A stretch of 64,000 bases of DNA, taken from the NCBI GenBank assembly GCA_033439685.1, contig JAUEDM010000001.1, positions 496,001-560,000 of the forward strand, written 5' to 3'. Every line of letters starts with the position of its first letter. Position 1 is the first letter of the stretch. Position numbers and translations under genes: made by a program. Positions 43,799 to 56,202 of the stretch are shown in pieces. This stretch comes from Apodospora peruviana (lineage: Eukaryota > Ascomycota > Sordariomycetes > Sordariales > Lasiosphaeriaceae). The notes under the pieces were generated by a model. It worked only from the letters and a program-made list of their open reading frames with translations. It ran no database searches and was not told the origin of the DNA.

Positions 43799-45602
43799 GG
43801 TTGAGGTCCTTTTCTTCTGGCGCTTTCGCCAGTGCATCGTTTGCGAGCGAACTATTGTCTACATTTCCGAAGGAGTTTGTTGGCGGGTTGTTTCTGGTGC
43901 ATGCATTGGCGCATGGGTGGTTGGTCAGCCCTATTTTACATGGACACTTTGGCTTTTCGTGAGGGAAAAAGATATCTCGTTGTTTCTTGTCGCTTTTCTG
44001 CTTCTTTCGAGATATCCAAAAGGCAGCGGTGCTTTTGGGTTGATCCGTTTTCTGTGCGCGTTTCTCGATTCAAGTTTCGCGAAGTCAAGTCCTCTCTTCC
44101 GAGTTAGATTTCTTCTTAATTCTCTAGAAGAGCAGAGAACAAGATACCCGCATGGCGTCTGTATCTGATTCATCAACATACATATAAAAGGGGCGAGTGG
44201 AGTTGGTGGTTTGGTTGTCGGGGCGTATGGTGGATGGTGGTTCATTTTGCTTCTGCTATCTGGCTTTGTTCCAATACATCTTCTTTCCTCCTACTCACAT
44301 GGACTGGAAAGGTATTAGTCCTCATGTTAAGACAGACAACGGTTAATAACCTGGTTAGATCCGGCTGGACTTTTTCAAACATACCTAGATTAGAGTACAG
44401 TGTTTTTATTTCGATTGGGAATTCTTTCATTCTGATATCTCTGAGTTGCCTGAGAGACTCCCCGGAAAGGTGTCAACTATGTTTGAATTTTTGACTATAT
44501 ACCCACCTAGGAGATAGAGGAGGAGGTCTTCTTGCCTAAAATATGGCTTTGGTGGTCAGGATATCATGAGAGGGTGATTTGAGGACTGGACTGTCTTTGA
44601 TGGCCAAGAGGATGCGATGAGGTGATATGAGAACCGGCCTCTGTTCCATGCCTTACTTAGAGGTTGACAACCTGCCCTAGCTCCAGAAATTCATCGACAG
44701 GTTCAGGAATACCTATCAAGCCTTAGGTACTTACTGTAGTAAGACATGATGAGAGTGCAACCTTTGATATTCCTATGGTCGGTGTACCTGACATTATCCC
44801 CGCGAAAGAGTGAACTACCGTAAGCGAACCAGCCCTGTAAAACTGGCTCTGCAATCACGGCAATTGCGGCGCCGGCCCCTGGTAGCCGAGCCCAGGCGGG
44901 TCCACCCCCACACTTCAGGCTGGAAATCCCCGCCTGGGCCTGGAAAATGGCCGGGATTGGTCAGCCACAATGAGTTGGTACTAGACTTTCACATGCCTCG
45001 ATCGTCGCTTCACTTCAACCTGTTTTCGACTGCCGGTCGCTTCGCGCGCGCACGGGAATTGGAAAGAGGAATGCTGGTATTAACCGTTGTCATTTTAGGA
45101 ACAAATATTCTAAGGTAGCGGCTTTGAATTTATCTTGTTTGCTGTCTTTCTCCTCACGCGACACAAGCGCGCGGGTGGTCTGGAACTAAAGAGGCTCAGC
45201 TGACATGACACGCGCCTTTGCTTCCCGAGGTACAAGACATCGTCATCACCTACCGGCTGGCTGGTAAAGCTGCCGACGTCTTTTTCCAACTTCAACCTTT
45301 CAGCAACCTGTGACAACGCCACTCTCATTCGGTATCGTCCATTCTACTGCTGTTGCTTCCTTTTCTCCCTAAAAGCGATTCTTGAAGAGATACCTACCAT
45401 ACCGTCTGGACACTTCAGTCGTGTATGTATAATCGGGGAAAAGAGGAGGAATATACCTACTGATATTAGGAACCGGACTGGGTGAAGAAGAACAGAGGGA
45501 AAGCGGGCAAAAACAACTCCAGAAGGAAGGAGGGAGCAAAGTGCTCAAGGGACGAGCATGTCCGTCTAAACCCTACTCCTCAGTTATCGATCCATCGCCA
45601 GA
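43799..45602. other. Spacer between the Fun30-type and patatin-like genes
   Basis: No gene was recognised. A GC-rich inverted repeat lies at 44890-44900 (GCCCAGGCGGG) and 44929-44939 (its exact complement). The region before 45603 is the promoter and leader of the patatin-like gene. Confidence 0.5.
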
Positions 45603-47802
45603 ATGGGGAAGAGTATGATCACATCGATCTGGCGCATGCTGCTAGACGTGGCTCTCTTCTGGCAAAGGGTAAACCACCACCACCACCACCATCCTCGTCT
45701 CGTCTATCCAACTAACCCTTCTCCGGTCCACAGAAACTTCTAGAATGGTGTCACCGTCGCAGCCCGGTAGAAATCTGGCTCGACATCCTCCGGAACGCCT
45801 CGACCTTTGAAGAATGGGAGGAAGCGGCGCTGCACCTCGACAACCTCCTCGGGCTTGATCTCTGGCGTAACAATCCGACGTCGGCCCACTACGACTACCG
45901 CCTGATCAACGAGCGCCTCGCCAGCATCGAGGTTGCACGCGACTGCGGTGACGTGCACGCCCTCGTTAACCTGCTACGGTCCGGCCTCGTCCGCAACCTG
46001 GGCAACATCACCGCCACTAAATTGTATAATCGCAGCTTTGCGGGAACCAAGTTTCTGATAGAAGAGTATATTACCGCTGTTGCGGAGGCGATTGAGGATA
46101 TTGGGTCGCTTCCTACTACTACCACCACTACTGCAACTGCCGCTGGCGGATATCTTACTGGCCGAGGCGGCGGACCAAGTAACCAACAACAGCAGTCTGG
46201 CGCTCTAGTCACCAATTTTGACACGGACGGATCCGAAAGTAATAACGGGGGAGGAGATGGACACGGAGTCGGCACAGTCGCCCGTCTCGGTGGCCGCCAG
46301 GAATACGCCGACCAGCTGGAGCGATTCAATACCACAGGATACGCCCAAATCGCCGCCATGTCGACGCAGATGAAGCTCGATTTCATCCACGACACGCGCC
46401 AGGCTTTTGGGAGAAGCACGCTCGTACTTCAAGGCGGCGCCATCTTCGGTCTCTGCCACCTGGGTGTGGTGAAAGCCCTGTTCCTCCGCGGCTTGCTCCC
46501 GCGAATCATTACAGGGACAGCCACCGGCGCCTTGATAGCTGCGCTGGTGGCCATACATACAGAGGAGGAACTACCCGGAGTGCTGAGCGGCGACGGCATC
46601 GACCTGTCCGCCTTTGAGGGCCGCGGCCGGAGTAAGCAGCAGCCGGAGAAGGGAGTCAACGACTCTCTCTGGAGCAGATGGGCCACTCTCATGCGGAGGA
46701 TCCAGCGTTTCAGGAGGGACGGCTATTTCCTCGATGTTAAGGTTTTGGAGGATTGTGTTAGGACCAACGTGGGAGATTTGACTTTTGAGGAGGCGTATCA
46801 GCGCAGTAAGCGGGTGCTTAATATTACGGTTGCTACGGCCGGGCAGGGCGGTATCCCTACTCTTCTGAATTACCTAACGGCCCCCAATGTGGTATGTTTA
46901 CCCTCCCCTTTTGTTTTTGCGTGACCCCCACGGCATATATGAATCGACCCATTTGGTGCCAATTTTCTACGGATAGTGTGGCTGGCAATGTATAAAAAAG
47001 CGCCGAACTAATATTTCGCATCACACAGCTGGTATGGACTGCCGCGGTAGCATCCAACGCCTCGGCGGAGACACCATCCCTCTACGGACACAGGGAAACC
47101 CGGGTCCTGTGCAAGGATTCCCACGGCAACATCGTCCCCTGGAAGCCCGCCAACACGGCCATCGACTTCCGCCACTGGACGCACGTGTCGTACTCGGACC
47201 GCGAGTCTCCTCTCTTGCGCATTGCCGAGCTGTTTAATGTGAACCACTTCATCGTCAGCCAGGCCCGCCCCTACCTCATCCCCTTTCTACAGAGCGACAT
47301 GCACGGCCCGTCACTAGTAGAAACGCGCAACAAGACCACTTCTGTTACCGCTTTCCTGGTAAGGATGATGGGCCTCGAGATCCGCCACCGTCTGCGGCAG
47401 CTTGATACTCTCCAGCTGCTTCCGGCGGGGATTCGTAGGTTCCTCGTGGATGAGCAGATTCCCGGGGCGAGCATGACGCTCGTGCCGGAAGTTACTGTGG
47501 GAGATTTTGTCAGGCTGCTCGAGACGCCAACCAAAGAGACGCTCGAATACTGGATCCGGCGTGGCGAGCGGAGCGTCTGGCCGGCTGTTGCGGCGCTCAG
47601 GATCCGTTGCGCTGTTGAGACTGAGTTGGATAGGGCCTATCAGCAGGCACGGCGGCTCAAGGCTGGCGGGCTCAGGCGCAAGGCTAGTAACATGAATAAT
47701 AACAACAACAGTATGGTGGCGGTCCCGGTTCTCCAGCAGCACGACAGCAGTGAGTGGAGGGAGCGGCGAGAGGACCGAGCCTACACCACGGGGGCGCGAT
47801 GA
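45603..47802 (+). CDS. Patatin-like (PNPLA/TGL-type) protein lacking the catalytic dyad
   Basis: Three exons (45603-45668, 45734-46891, 47029-47802) encode 665 residues. Fungal TGL-type patatin proteins are lipid-droplet triacylglycerol lipases with a Ser-Asp dyad. The fold is clear: a hydrophobic N-terminal helix (WRMLLDVALFWQR), EEWEEAALHLDNLLG, LRSGLVRNLGN, AGTKFLIEEYI, the oxyanion segment LQGGAIFGLCHLGVVKALF and the block ELFNVNHFIVSQARPYL. The nucleophile elbow, normally GxSxG, reads GTATG (residues 283-287), so the serine is Ala285. The DG(S/A) motif that supplies the Asp aligns with THVSYSD, so that residue is also gone. A low-complexity insert (poly-T, QQQQ, GGG) sits between the N-terminal domain and the patatin core. 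The protein is probably a pseudoenzyme with a scaffold or lipid-binding role. Phase-0 splicing supports the short first exon. Confidence 0.9.
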
Positions 47803-48013
47803 TGTACATGCCCGCCCGCCCGCTTACGGCCGCTCACTAGTGTATATAATTAGATTAGATATCACAAATCAAGGGGACGATCACACCTCGGCGGATGGGC
47901 GCATCGTGGGCCTTCTGCGAGAGATACATCTTGACGGGGGCGCGATGATGCCCGCTCACCGTGCGCCACCGTCTGCCGCTCACTGGTAGATAATTAGATT
48001 AGATGTCACAAAT
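47790..48013. repeat. Direct duplication of about 78 bp overlapping the stop codon of the patatin-like gene
   Basis: Copy 1 (47790-47869) starts GGGGGCGCGATGATG, inside the last codons and the TGA of the gene, and ends ATTAGATTAGATATCACAAAT. Copy 2 (47936-48013) starts with the same 15 nt and ends ATTAGATTAGATGTCACAAAT. Both contain GCCGCTCACT. Confidence 0.8.
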
Positions 48014-48125
48014 TTATCTCTATTGTGTTGTACCGGACATGACACTACACCTCTCGTGGAAGGAGTTGTTTTCAAAAAACCAGGCCGGGTATCCAGCTAG
48101 GTCCCTGACAAGGTCACAGTATGAT

Positions 48126-48478
48126 AGAAATTGCTAGCAAAAGTGACTTATATCAGAGGGCTGACTGGGATCAAAGTCTTGAGTTGGACTGGTAAAGAAT
48201 CTGCAACCCTAGCTTTTGTTCTCGAAAAAGACAACCCGAGCCATGAGGTTAGGGTGTGATGTATGTCACGGTGCGTCTCTAGCAAGGTTCCAGGGTAGAA
48301 ATTGCCAGGAAAATGACTTACATCAGTGGGCTAAGTGAAATCAAAGTCCCGTCTTCAACTGGTAAAGAAATCTGCAACCTGCTTTGGTACCCACCCTAGC
48401 CTTTCTTTTCGAAAACAACCCCAGCCTGCCAAGGGTGTGATGTACATCACGGTGCGTCTCTAGCAAGGTTTCAGCGTC
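48126..48478. repeat. Diverged tandem duplication, units of about 171 and 182 bp
   Basis: Copy 1 (48126-48296) and copy 2 (48297-48478) both start AGAAATTGC and share ATCAAAGTC and ACTGGTAAAGAA. Both end CACGGTGCGTCTCTAGCAAGG. Differences are scattered substitutions, many of them transitions, plus small indels. Confidence 0.8.
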
Positions 48479-51400
48479 GTGTAGAGTACTATACATACAC
48501 GAGAATTCTCAAATGTCAAGTCGCCAAAGACGGGCAATCTTCCGATAGGATGCCTTCTCCGACTGGTGATGGGCGACTGATGAGCAAGCCCCTGTCAGCC
48601 CAAGCCGCATGCCTGCATGGAAGCCTTCTGGAAGCATGCCAATCCAAGCCGGTCAGCAAGCCAAGCAAGAATGGAACCCATTCCAGCCGCCCAGTTCACC
48701 AAAATTCATCTCTGGTTGGGCCGGCTCTCCTGCGTTCTGCATCTGGCAATCTGCAAAGCTACTTGATGTAACCCATTTGACCAACAAGGGAGGTTTCCTG
48801 GCGGACGAATGGAGGCCTCTGGTGGATACCGTGTAGATGATGTTTTGCTCACATAATGCAGAACTCGAACTTTGACGGCGGCCGTAAGGGCTAGAGGATA
48901 TTCCAAATGGATCACGGCTGCTGGCATGTAAGGAGCAAGGGCATGAACCTACTGTACGCGAAGACGTACGGAATAGAAGGCCTTTGTTTCTTCTACCGGG
49001 TGCTAGACAGGGATATGCGCTGATCACGGGTCCTGATGTTGCACAGGTCGGCGATTGATGTGAAGATGTCGCGTACGTAACTACAAACAACGGAGCCCTA
49101 AGCCCACATGTAAGTACTGCTCGGTAGGTTTCTTTGTCAGAATAGTTCGTCTGAGGCCGTGATGGGTTCGGTGGGGTTAATCTATTCCGCGTGTCCATTA
49201 AACGACGGTCAGACGAGATCCGGAGAACTGCGCATCAAGCTTGCGTCGGTAAACGATCCAGAACCGAGATGCAGGCAATAAACAGTATTTGTCGAACAGG
49301 TGTTAATTCGGAGATGCACTGCGTTATTGACGCTCCCGCCCCTCGGGACGGGTATGCTTTGTTGTAGGACAGGACCTCAGGGCGCTCGAAGGACTTAGGC
49401 CTAATAATACTGTGGCGTCATCAAGGACCTGGAGTCCTTTGGCGTCCTAGACGACGCTAGAAGGCTTCCAGAAGTCCACGGGTGGGGCAGGAAACCCTTG
49501 AACATCGTACCGCTTTGACATGCTTGACAGGGGACAGGGAATGGCTGACGCGACAATGACATCCTGACAAAGATGCGATGATCTGCCCCACAGAGCCTTA
49601 TCTCGACGACTTGACAACTTCTGGGGATTGCCAACTGGCGCTGCGTCGTGTCTCCGGTCCCCAGCACATAATCTCCCCAGCGAGTCAAGTGCTCGGACTT
49701 TGTTATCAGCAAGTGATGCAGGGGGACTCAGCTGACCCGGGACTCTGCCTTGCTCTCCATCAACTGGGCACCAGACTGGACGTTAAACAGCCCGTTGAGG
49801 TGCCAAGCCACAACTCGTCAAACAAGGGCCTGCATACTTGGTACAAAACAAAGAAAGAGACAAGACTAACCGATGAGCCAGGTTTTTTGCGAGGAAGCAG
49901 TGTTGCGCTTGACCGGGTTGCCCTTGCGTACGCAATCCATATAGTACGCAATGTAAAAGGGAGGATTTTAATTGCCAACAGATGACTCTTGTGCCGCCCT
50001 TCGATGTGTCGGCAAGGGGCCTTGTGGCAGTCTCGGGCCAACGGTCCCGGTCGCCAATTGTGACAGAATGCGAGAAGGGAACGATCGGGTGGTAGTCAAC
50101 GGCATATACTGGTGTACTGACGGCCCAGTCCCGGTATGAGTCGTTGGGGGCCGATCTCAGTTGTAAGGTCATGATATACCTACGGATAGTGATGAGCAGG
50201 CGCTTTTCCCCCTGGGAGAGAGCCTGCGTAGGGTGTGGGGTGTGTGTATTCATCGGGCAGTGGCTTGCTTCCCTCTGTTCTGAAATGCCTTGGGGCTATC
50301 GTCTCTGCTGCTCTCCTCGTCGAGAGCCTAGACTAGCCGAAGCGCGGAATCCCAGGTCGAAGACGATATCGGAGTCGGTTCACGTCGGGGTCACGATGAC
50401 TCTGCTCGCCCTGTCTTCGTGAGTTTTGTCTCCGTTTTGCCGGTTCTGGCGTTGATTTCTTGGAGGCTCTGAAGCACGCGATTTGTCCTGTTTCACAGCT
50501 CCATTGGCCGCTCACGACCAGCTGGTCCCTGACATGTGCGACAAAGCCTAGGAGATCTTAGAACGAGCTGGCTCTCCTCTTTGCAGCATCCACCATACCA
50601 CACAGGGTGCCATGTTCGTGTTAGTCGTGCATGTCTCTGGGAAGAGGGTGTGTTAACAGCCTTATTAGCAAGCGAGCATTCTAAATTTGCCAGATTTCGC
50701 GGCAGAGGTCTGGTTGGGTAGAGACTTCACTGTACCGGGCTCACTGACTTGCCTTCTCCGCACATGTTGGATCTCTCCCCCCGTCACCTCGATAGGGTGC
50801 GGGTACGGTAAGGACCGGCGGCATCCGCTATGATGTCGAGTTAGTCCCCGTTCCCAATGGCACTGACGATAAGTGTCCAGTAGGGTACATCCAACGAGAA
50901 GCCTTGTGTGTGTCAAACTGAAGATCGGACGGTGGTAAATTATTCTCCGGGATGTGGGACCTCACGGGCGACCGTCGTATAGTGGCTTTTAATTGACAGT
51001 GGTCCGTGTTAAGCGGGGAAGCAGGGATTCAAAGGTTGAAACCTTGCAGCAAGGTTGCTTTACGCAATCCTCTGTGATGCCTTCCGTCGAAAGGATGAGC
51101 AATGTCTGTGGGGATGGCGAAAACAAATGCGTAAGAGGCCATAGTGGACTCGGGGCAAAGTGAGGCGAGCGACTGTGGTGGTGGTGCTAGTGGAGTTGCT
51201 CGGGTGATTCCCCGGGCAGTGAGGTACGCGAGACAAGGAGAAATGTGGAGATGCATGGACTCACATTCATCAAGGCGTGAGTGAGCCTGTGAGGAGACGT
51301 GAGCACATGGCAGCTGCGTACCTTACCGGAGCTGCGTTGCTGATCCGCGATCCCACGACGCTAGGTACTCCTTCCTCAAGTAACCAAACATCAACCTTAT

Positions 51401-51983
51401 GGTGTACCATCCGATCATTTAGCTTGAAAGCGGGGCGTAGGACATGTTCAGACAACCTGGAAAGCTCAACTGGACTCTCTTATGGAGTCCCTTGTTAATA
51501 TTTTTGGTACAGGGAAAGTGCGGAGTGCCAGGAGGAGTTATATTGAGTAGGAGCGTTGACGTTGGGGGGTGGATCTAGAGAAACAGTGGACATCATCGAT
51601 GGCAGGTGCGTTGGGACAGGGCAGCCTTCCTGCCTTCAACAGTACTGCAGGGTGTGTTCCCCGCGCTGCAGCACAAAGATCCTCTGCATTCCCACTGTAT
51701 GACTGAGGTGTGCTGCTTCGAGATCTCTGATCTTCAAGCAGGCCTTCAAGGCCACCCAAGACCCCTGCCCCACCGCAGTCCAGTGGCACAGCCCAGCAAC
51801 GACAAGATGCCAATCTGCAACTGGCTCTCCACTCTATTGCAGGAAGTCAATGCCGCATGTGATCGACCTCTGGGGATGTAACAGGCCGAATTCGCTCGAC
51901 TCGTTTTACTACTTTCTTTGCTTTCTTTTCTTTTCTAGCTTGCCCACCTCATGCATCGGAGGTTAGCAAAGCTTGCCCCTCCA

Positions 51984-51989
51984 TATAAA
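51984..51989 (+). promoter_or_regulatory. TATA box of the 52262 gene
   Basis: TATAAA preceded by a CT-rich tract, about 280 bp upstream of the ATG, with a leader intron in between. The position is plausible, but it has not been checked against a transcript start. Confidence 0.4.
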
Positions 51990-52160
51990 CACGGCTACTT
52001 CCCTACCATGACGCCTCCAACATCACAACCCACTTACTTCTTCATCCCCGGCTTTATTAAGAAGACACCCATTTCAACAGAGTTGCCTCTAAACCTACAC
52101 TTTGACATTTGATCAAGGCCTCGACCGGTGCCTCGACTCGGACCAACACTAACTGTCCTG

Positions 52161-52222
52161 GTAGGTATCGAGCACGGCTATTATCCTGGTCGAGGCTGGT
52201 GCTAACGTGATCCGAAACTTAG
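52161..52222 (+). other. Probable intron in the 5' leader of the 52262 gene
   Basis: A GTAGGT donor at 52161, a branch-site-like GCTAAC at 52201-52206 and an acceptor CTTAG ending at 52222 make a 62-nt intron of the size usual here. It lies wholly upstream of the ATG. Confidence 0.5.
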
Positions 52223-52261
52223 GTCGTTGTGATTCACCTCCACCCAGCTACAAGGGGTATC

Positions 52262-52852
52262 ATGGCCAACAAGACGGGCAATACCTCCAAGCACGATGGA
52301 TGGGTCATAGTGGACAGAAAGGTGTCCACAAAGGGCCACACCAGATCAAGGTCTCCTCAGTACAACGGCGATAACGAGTCTTCGCGTCACAAAGCCAACG
52401 CTTCCTCGAAATATGTCAACTACTCTCCTGTCCGTCACACCGCTCGGTCCAATGGATCATCTACCGAGACTGGGAACTCGGGTGCCACCTTTACCAACCA
52501 ACTCCAGACAGTTAACTCGACCTATTACTACCCGTCAACTATTTCTCTCACGGAGTCTGCTCTCGACAGGTATCAGCGAGAGCTCGAACACCGCGCTGTT
52601 GTCAATGTCCCTGGCTGGATCACCCAAGCTGGCACTGGGAATCTTTTCACCAAACATATGGAGCCTACAGACCAAGGGGACATGCCGGTCGATGGATTTA
52701 TGCCTAGCACCACCGACCGCGTCAACCATGGGCGTTGCGTACCGCAAGACTCTTTCGGTATTAGCGACGTGGTTGCTACCGGCTCGTGGTGTGACACGTC
52801 CATCCAACAGCTCGTTCAGGCCGAGCCCTACCTGAGTTTCGATGCCGAATAG
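52262..52852 (+). CDS. Hypothetical protein, 196 residues
   Basis: A single uninterrupted frame from the ATG at 52262 (MANKTGNTSKHDGWVIVDRK) to a TAG at 52850-52852. The N-terminal half is polar and Ser/Asn/Arg-rich; the C-terminal half has the more ordered segments ALDRYQRELEHRAVVNVPGW and SIQQLVQAEPYLSF. There is no signal peptide, membrane span or recognisable domain. GWVIVD resembles the short motif found near the start of some fungal autophagy- or CoA-type small proteins, but this is not enough to assign a function. TATA, a pyrimidine tract and a leader intron upstream support a real transcribed gene. Confidence 0.6.
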   Translation: MANKTGNTSKHDGWVIVDRKVSTKGHTRSRSPQYNGDNESSRHKANASSKYVNYSPVRHTARSNGSSTETGNSGATFTNQLQTVNSTYYYPSTISLTESALDRYQRELEHRAVVNVPGWITQAGTGNLFTKHMEPTDQGDMPVDGFMPSTTDRVNHGRCVPQDSFGISDVVATGSWCDTSIQQLVQAEPYLSFDAE

Positions 52853-54178
52853 GCGCTGGCTTTGCTCTGGCCGACTTCTCTACGGACTATGTCCTCATGA
52901 TCAAGTGGTTCCTTTTTTCAGATGATATCTGTTCGCATACTCGACGAGTCTTTACGTGTATAAGTCTATTTCCTGTCCTATATCCCGATATTATTCATTT
53001 CATATACCCACTGGATGATCTTGGACCTTCTATCCCGAAATCACCTACATATGCCTTTCATATCTTCCTACACCCCTGCCGAGTACCTTGTACCTCCTAC
53101 CCCAAGTCTCATGTACCTTTCATACATCACATTAAATGTTTCACTACCACCAAGTATTTCACATGTGTTTCTCTGGTGTCTTTGTTTGTACTTGCTGTTC
53201 CTGGTAGGGAAGCAACATAGTGACCAGAACGGATTAGATGGAAACCGGAAAATATTTCTTGTACTTGGGATTGTCCGAGGATCGCATTGTTTTGGCCTGG
53301 TCATCGGGGTATCATTTCTCCTTGTATTTGCTACATCCTCGCGATGTCTTGTCTTGAGATTGGGCAGCACTGTAATAATGAATGAATGCAACCGACATAT
53401 ATTTTATCTCACCGGTCTACCCCACCCCTAATGATTCCCTTTCTTTTGTTTTAAACACACGATCTACAGGTACATACACATTGCCTCACGCATTACTACA
53501 TAACTGTTTCCCGGAACCTGGATGCGGGGTTCCGGGTCCCGGGCATGAGGTTGTATTTTAAGGTCGTGGCGACGGCAGTGGATCCCGGAACACTAGAACA
53601 TTTGGAGCCATTCGACACCAAACGTTCCGAACCACATCTTCCTAGACTCTGTTCTCCTACTAGGAAGGTGGTACAGCAGGGTAAGGTGCCATGAACGAAT
53701 GGTAATGTCTTGCTTGGTTATAGATATTCCACAATTTAGCCTGATCTGAGTGAGGACCAGGCAAAGCTAGAAGAAGACTTATTCCGGGTTACCGGGCCAT
53801 ACCAGCAAGCGTTTGGCACATCCTTCATTAGGATAAGCCAGTAACCTGTCGATGTATCTGCGGGAGCAGAAGCGAAAGGCAGATCTCCTGTGCGACATGA
53901 GGACTTGCAGACCTGTTCCTGCATCGTGACTAAAAAAAGCATGCCTCCTGGTGGTATATAAGTTGAGCTCGTTCTGCTACCTCCGCGATGGTGGTGTCCT
54001 CGTTGTTGTTTCTGTATGGTTTTGTTGGAGATGTTTGTCGAGAAGGGTTCATGGACGTGAACTCGATACGCTCCTTTACTCTTCTTCCTTACGCTCGCCC
54101 TCCTTGTGAATTTGGATACTGTCTTGTAGGGACGGGGAGAAATTACGTCTCTCGGAATTATTACCTGCCACGTCTATC
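52853..54178. other. Spacer between the hypothetical protein and the SGNH hydrolase
   Basis: No gene. A GC-rich hairpin (CCCGGAACC at 53510-53518 and its complement at 53528-53536) is present; the sequence TCCCGGAAC recurs at about 53584. The right end is the promoter of the secreted hydrolase. Confidence 0.5.
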
Positions 54179-55701
54179 ATGTTCTTCTCCACGAAAGGGG
54201 GTGCCCTGACTGGGTTCCTCCTGCTATGTTGCTCCGGAGCATCTCTCGTCGCCGCCGCTGGGGAGCGCTGGGTCGACATCTGGGGTTCCATGCCACAATT
54301 GGTCGAGCCTGCTAACCTTCCTAGTCCTCCATGGGTCAGTAATCATAATCCCTATCTCATTTTCACTTTGTTTCTGGTTTCTCGTCATCTTACCCCTTTT
54401 CCGTCTTTTTGCGAAGTCAACAAAACAACCCCCCAATCTGCCAAAAAGGGGTAACAACCAAACCAACACCACAACTAACACACATATTATATATATAGAA
54501 CGGCTCATCATCCCTTTTCAAAAACGCTACCCTCCGCCAAACAGTCTACATAACCCAAGACGCCTCCACCATCCGCGTCCAGTTCTCAAATGCATTCGGC
54601 GGCTCCGAGTTACCGATAACAGCCGCAACCGTCGCCCTCCCCGTCAGCAACACCAATTCCTCGGGAGCAGGAACAGGCGCCATTAAGCCCGAAACCCTTC
54701 GATCTCTCACCTTCTCCGGCTCTTCGTCATTCGTGGTCCCCAACGGCGCCCTCTTCGTCTCCGACCCAATATCCATCAACGTCAAAGCCCAGTCCGTCCT
54801 GACAGTAACTGTGTACCTGGCAACAGGGCAGTCAGGATTTGCGATAACAGGCCATCCAGGGAGTCGCACAACCTCTTTCATTGCCCCCGGAAACCTGGTG
54901 TCTGCTCCCGACCTGAGCACGGCCTCTGGAGTAGGAAAAACAGACCACTGGTATTTTCTGAGCACAATCCAAGGCAATGTACCGTCCTCAAGTGGTGCGT
55001 TAGCAATAATAGGCGACAGCATCACCGACGGCCGCGGGAGCACGACAAACGCGAATAATCGCTGGCCGGATCAACTCCTCGCGCGTCTTCAGTCATCTCG
55101 TTCAACAAAAGGGATTAGTGTGATTAACCAAGCAGCGGGCGGGAACCGGATCCTCGCAGATGGTTTGGGTCCAAACGCTTTGGGAAGAATTGAGAGGGAT
55201 GTCCTCGCTCACCACTCCACGAAATACGTTATCGTGTTCATCGGTGTCAATGATCTCGGCACTGCACCCTTGACCGAGGCCAGTCTGACAGCTACCGCGG
55301 ATAGACTGATAGCCGCGTACGATCAGATGATTACACGACTGCATGATGCCGGGATTGCCGTCTTCGGGGCGACTATCACGCCTATGAGTGGTCCCGGACA
55401 GGTTTATGGGGATCCGGTTCGGGAAAACGCGAGACAGAGGGTTAATCAGTGGATTCGGACTGGTACGACCGGAGGTGGTGTGGGTAGTAAGAAGGGTGGT
55501 GGTGGGAAACCTGGACATGGGAACAACAGTGGGAGCAAGTTCGACGGGGTGATCGATTTCGATACGGCGGTGCGCGACAAGACGAACGGCACGCAGCTTG
55601 ATGCGAGTTACGATAGTGGGGACTTTTTGCATCTCAATCCGACGGGATACAAAACCATGGCTGCAGTTGTTGATCTGGGTCTGTTTGAGAGGTTTAGATA
55701 G
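54179..55701 (+). CDS. Secreted SGNH/GDSL-family hydrolase
   Basis: Two exons (54179-54334, 54499-55701; 164-nt intron) encode 452 residues. The first 26 or so residues form a signal peptide (hydrophobic LTGFLLLCCSGASLVAAA). An N-terminal beta-rich region follows (residues about 30-200), then the SGNH hydrolase domain. Block I is GDSITDG with nucleophile Ser226, block II is AAGGNRI (oxyanion Gly and Asn), block III is FIGVNDLG and block V is DFLHLN (Asp427, His430). All four SGNH residues are present, so an active secreted esterase or carbohydrate deacetylase is likely. A Gly/Lys-rich insert (KKGGGGKPGHGNNSG) interrupts the C-terminal part. The true substrate is not evident; fungal relatives include acetyl-xylan and rhamnogalacturonan acetylesterases and lipases. 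Confidence 0.92.
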
Positions 55702-56202
55702 GGGTGGTTGACAGTGTTGGACAGGACTAGTAGGGGGTGGTGGTGTAAGGGGGTTGATTATTCTTTTTTGGTTTCAATTTGGAGTGGGCGGTTGAAGGTG
55801 ATGAGTTGTTGTATATAGGTAGTTTATATCATGGGTAATAAATGTATAGATGGAACTTAAACAAGTCGGCGGCGGGAGTAGTAGAGGAAAGATAAATAGA
55901 ACATTATAGCCGACCGACATCGAGTAGAGGTTAGAGGATGATATCGAGTTCATGAGCACAAGCAAAATATTATTGACGCAAAGTCCTTCCAGAACTTGCA
56001 GGACATAGGACTTAGTAACTATGGCCCTGGATATGAGTAGCTACCCTACTTTAGGCAGTCAGTCCTCATGGACTTTGAGTTACAAATAACCTCAGGCACA
56101 TGCCTAGGCAAGTCATGAATGGCCAATACGTAGACCAATACACAGACAGGCCGTATCCCGTATTCCGTACATTAAAATGTATATATACCACAAAGAGTCT
56201 TT
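55702..56202. other. Convergent 3' spacer
   Basis: Shared 3' flank of the SGNH gene and HEM14. No feature was recognised. Confidence 0.5.

Larger units (their letters stand above)
47803..52261. other. 4.5 kb spacer with no supported gene
   Basis: It contains two duplications (47790-48013 and 48126-48478). Open frames of 60-180 codons overlap on both strands and have no family resemblance. The last 350 bp hold a pyrimidine tract (about 51905-51940), a TATAAA at 51984-51989 and a probable leader intron of the next gene. Confidence 0.5.
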
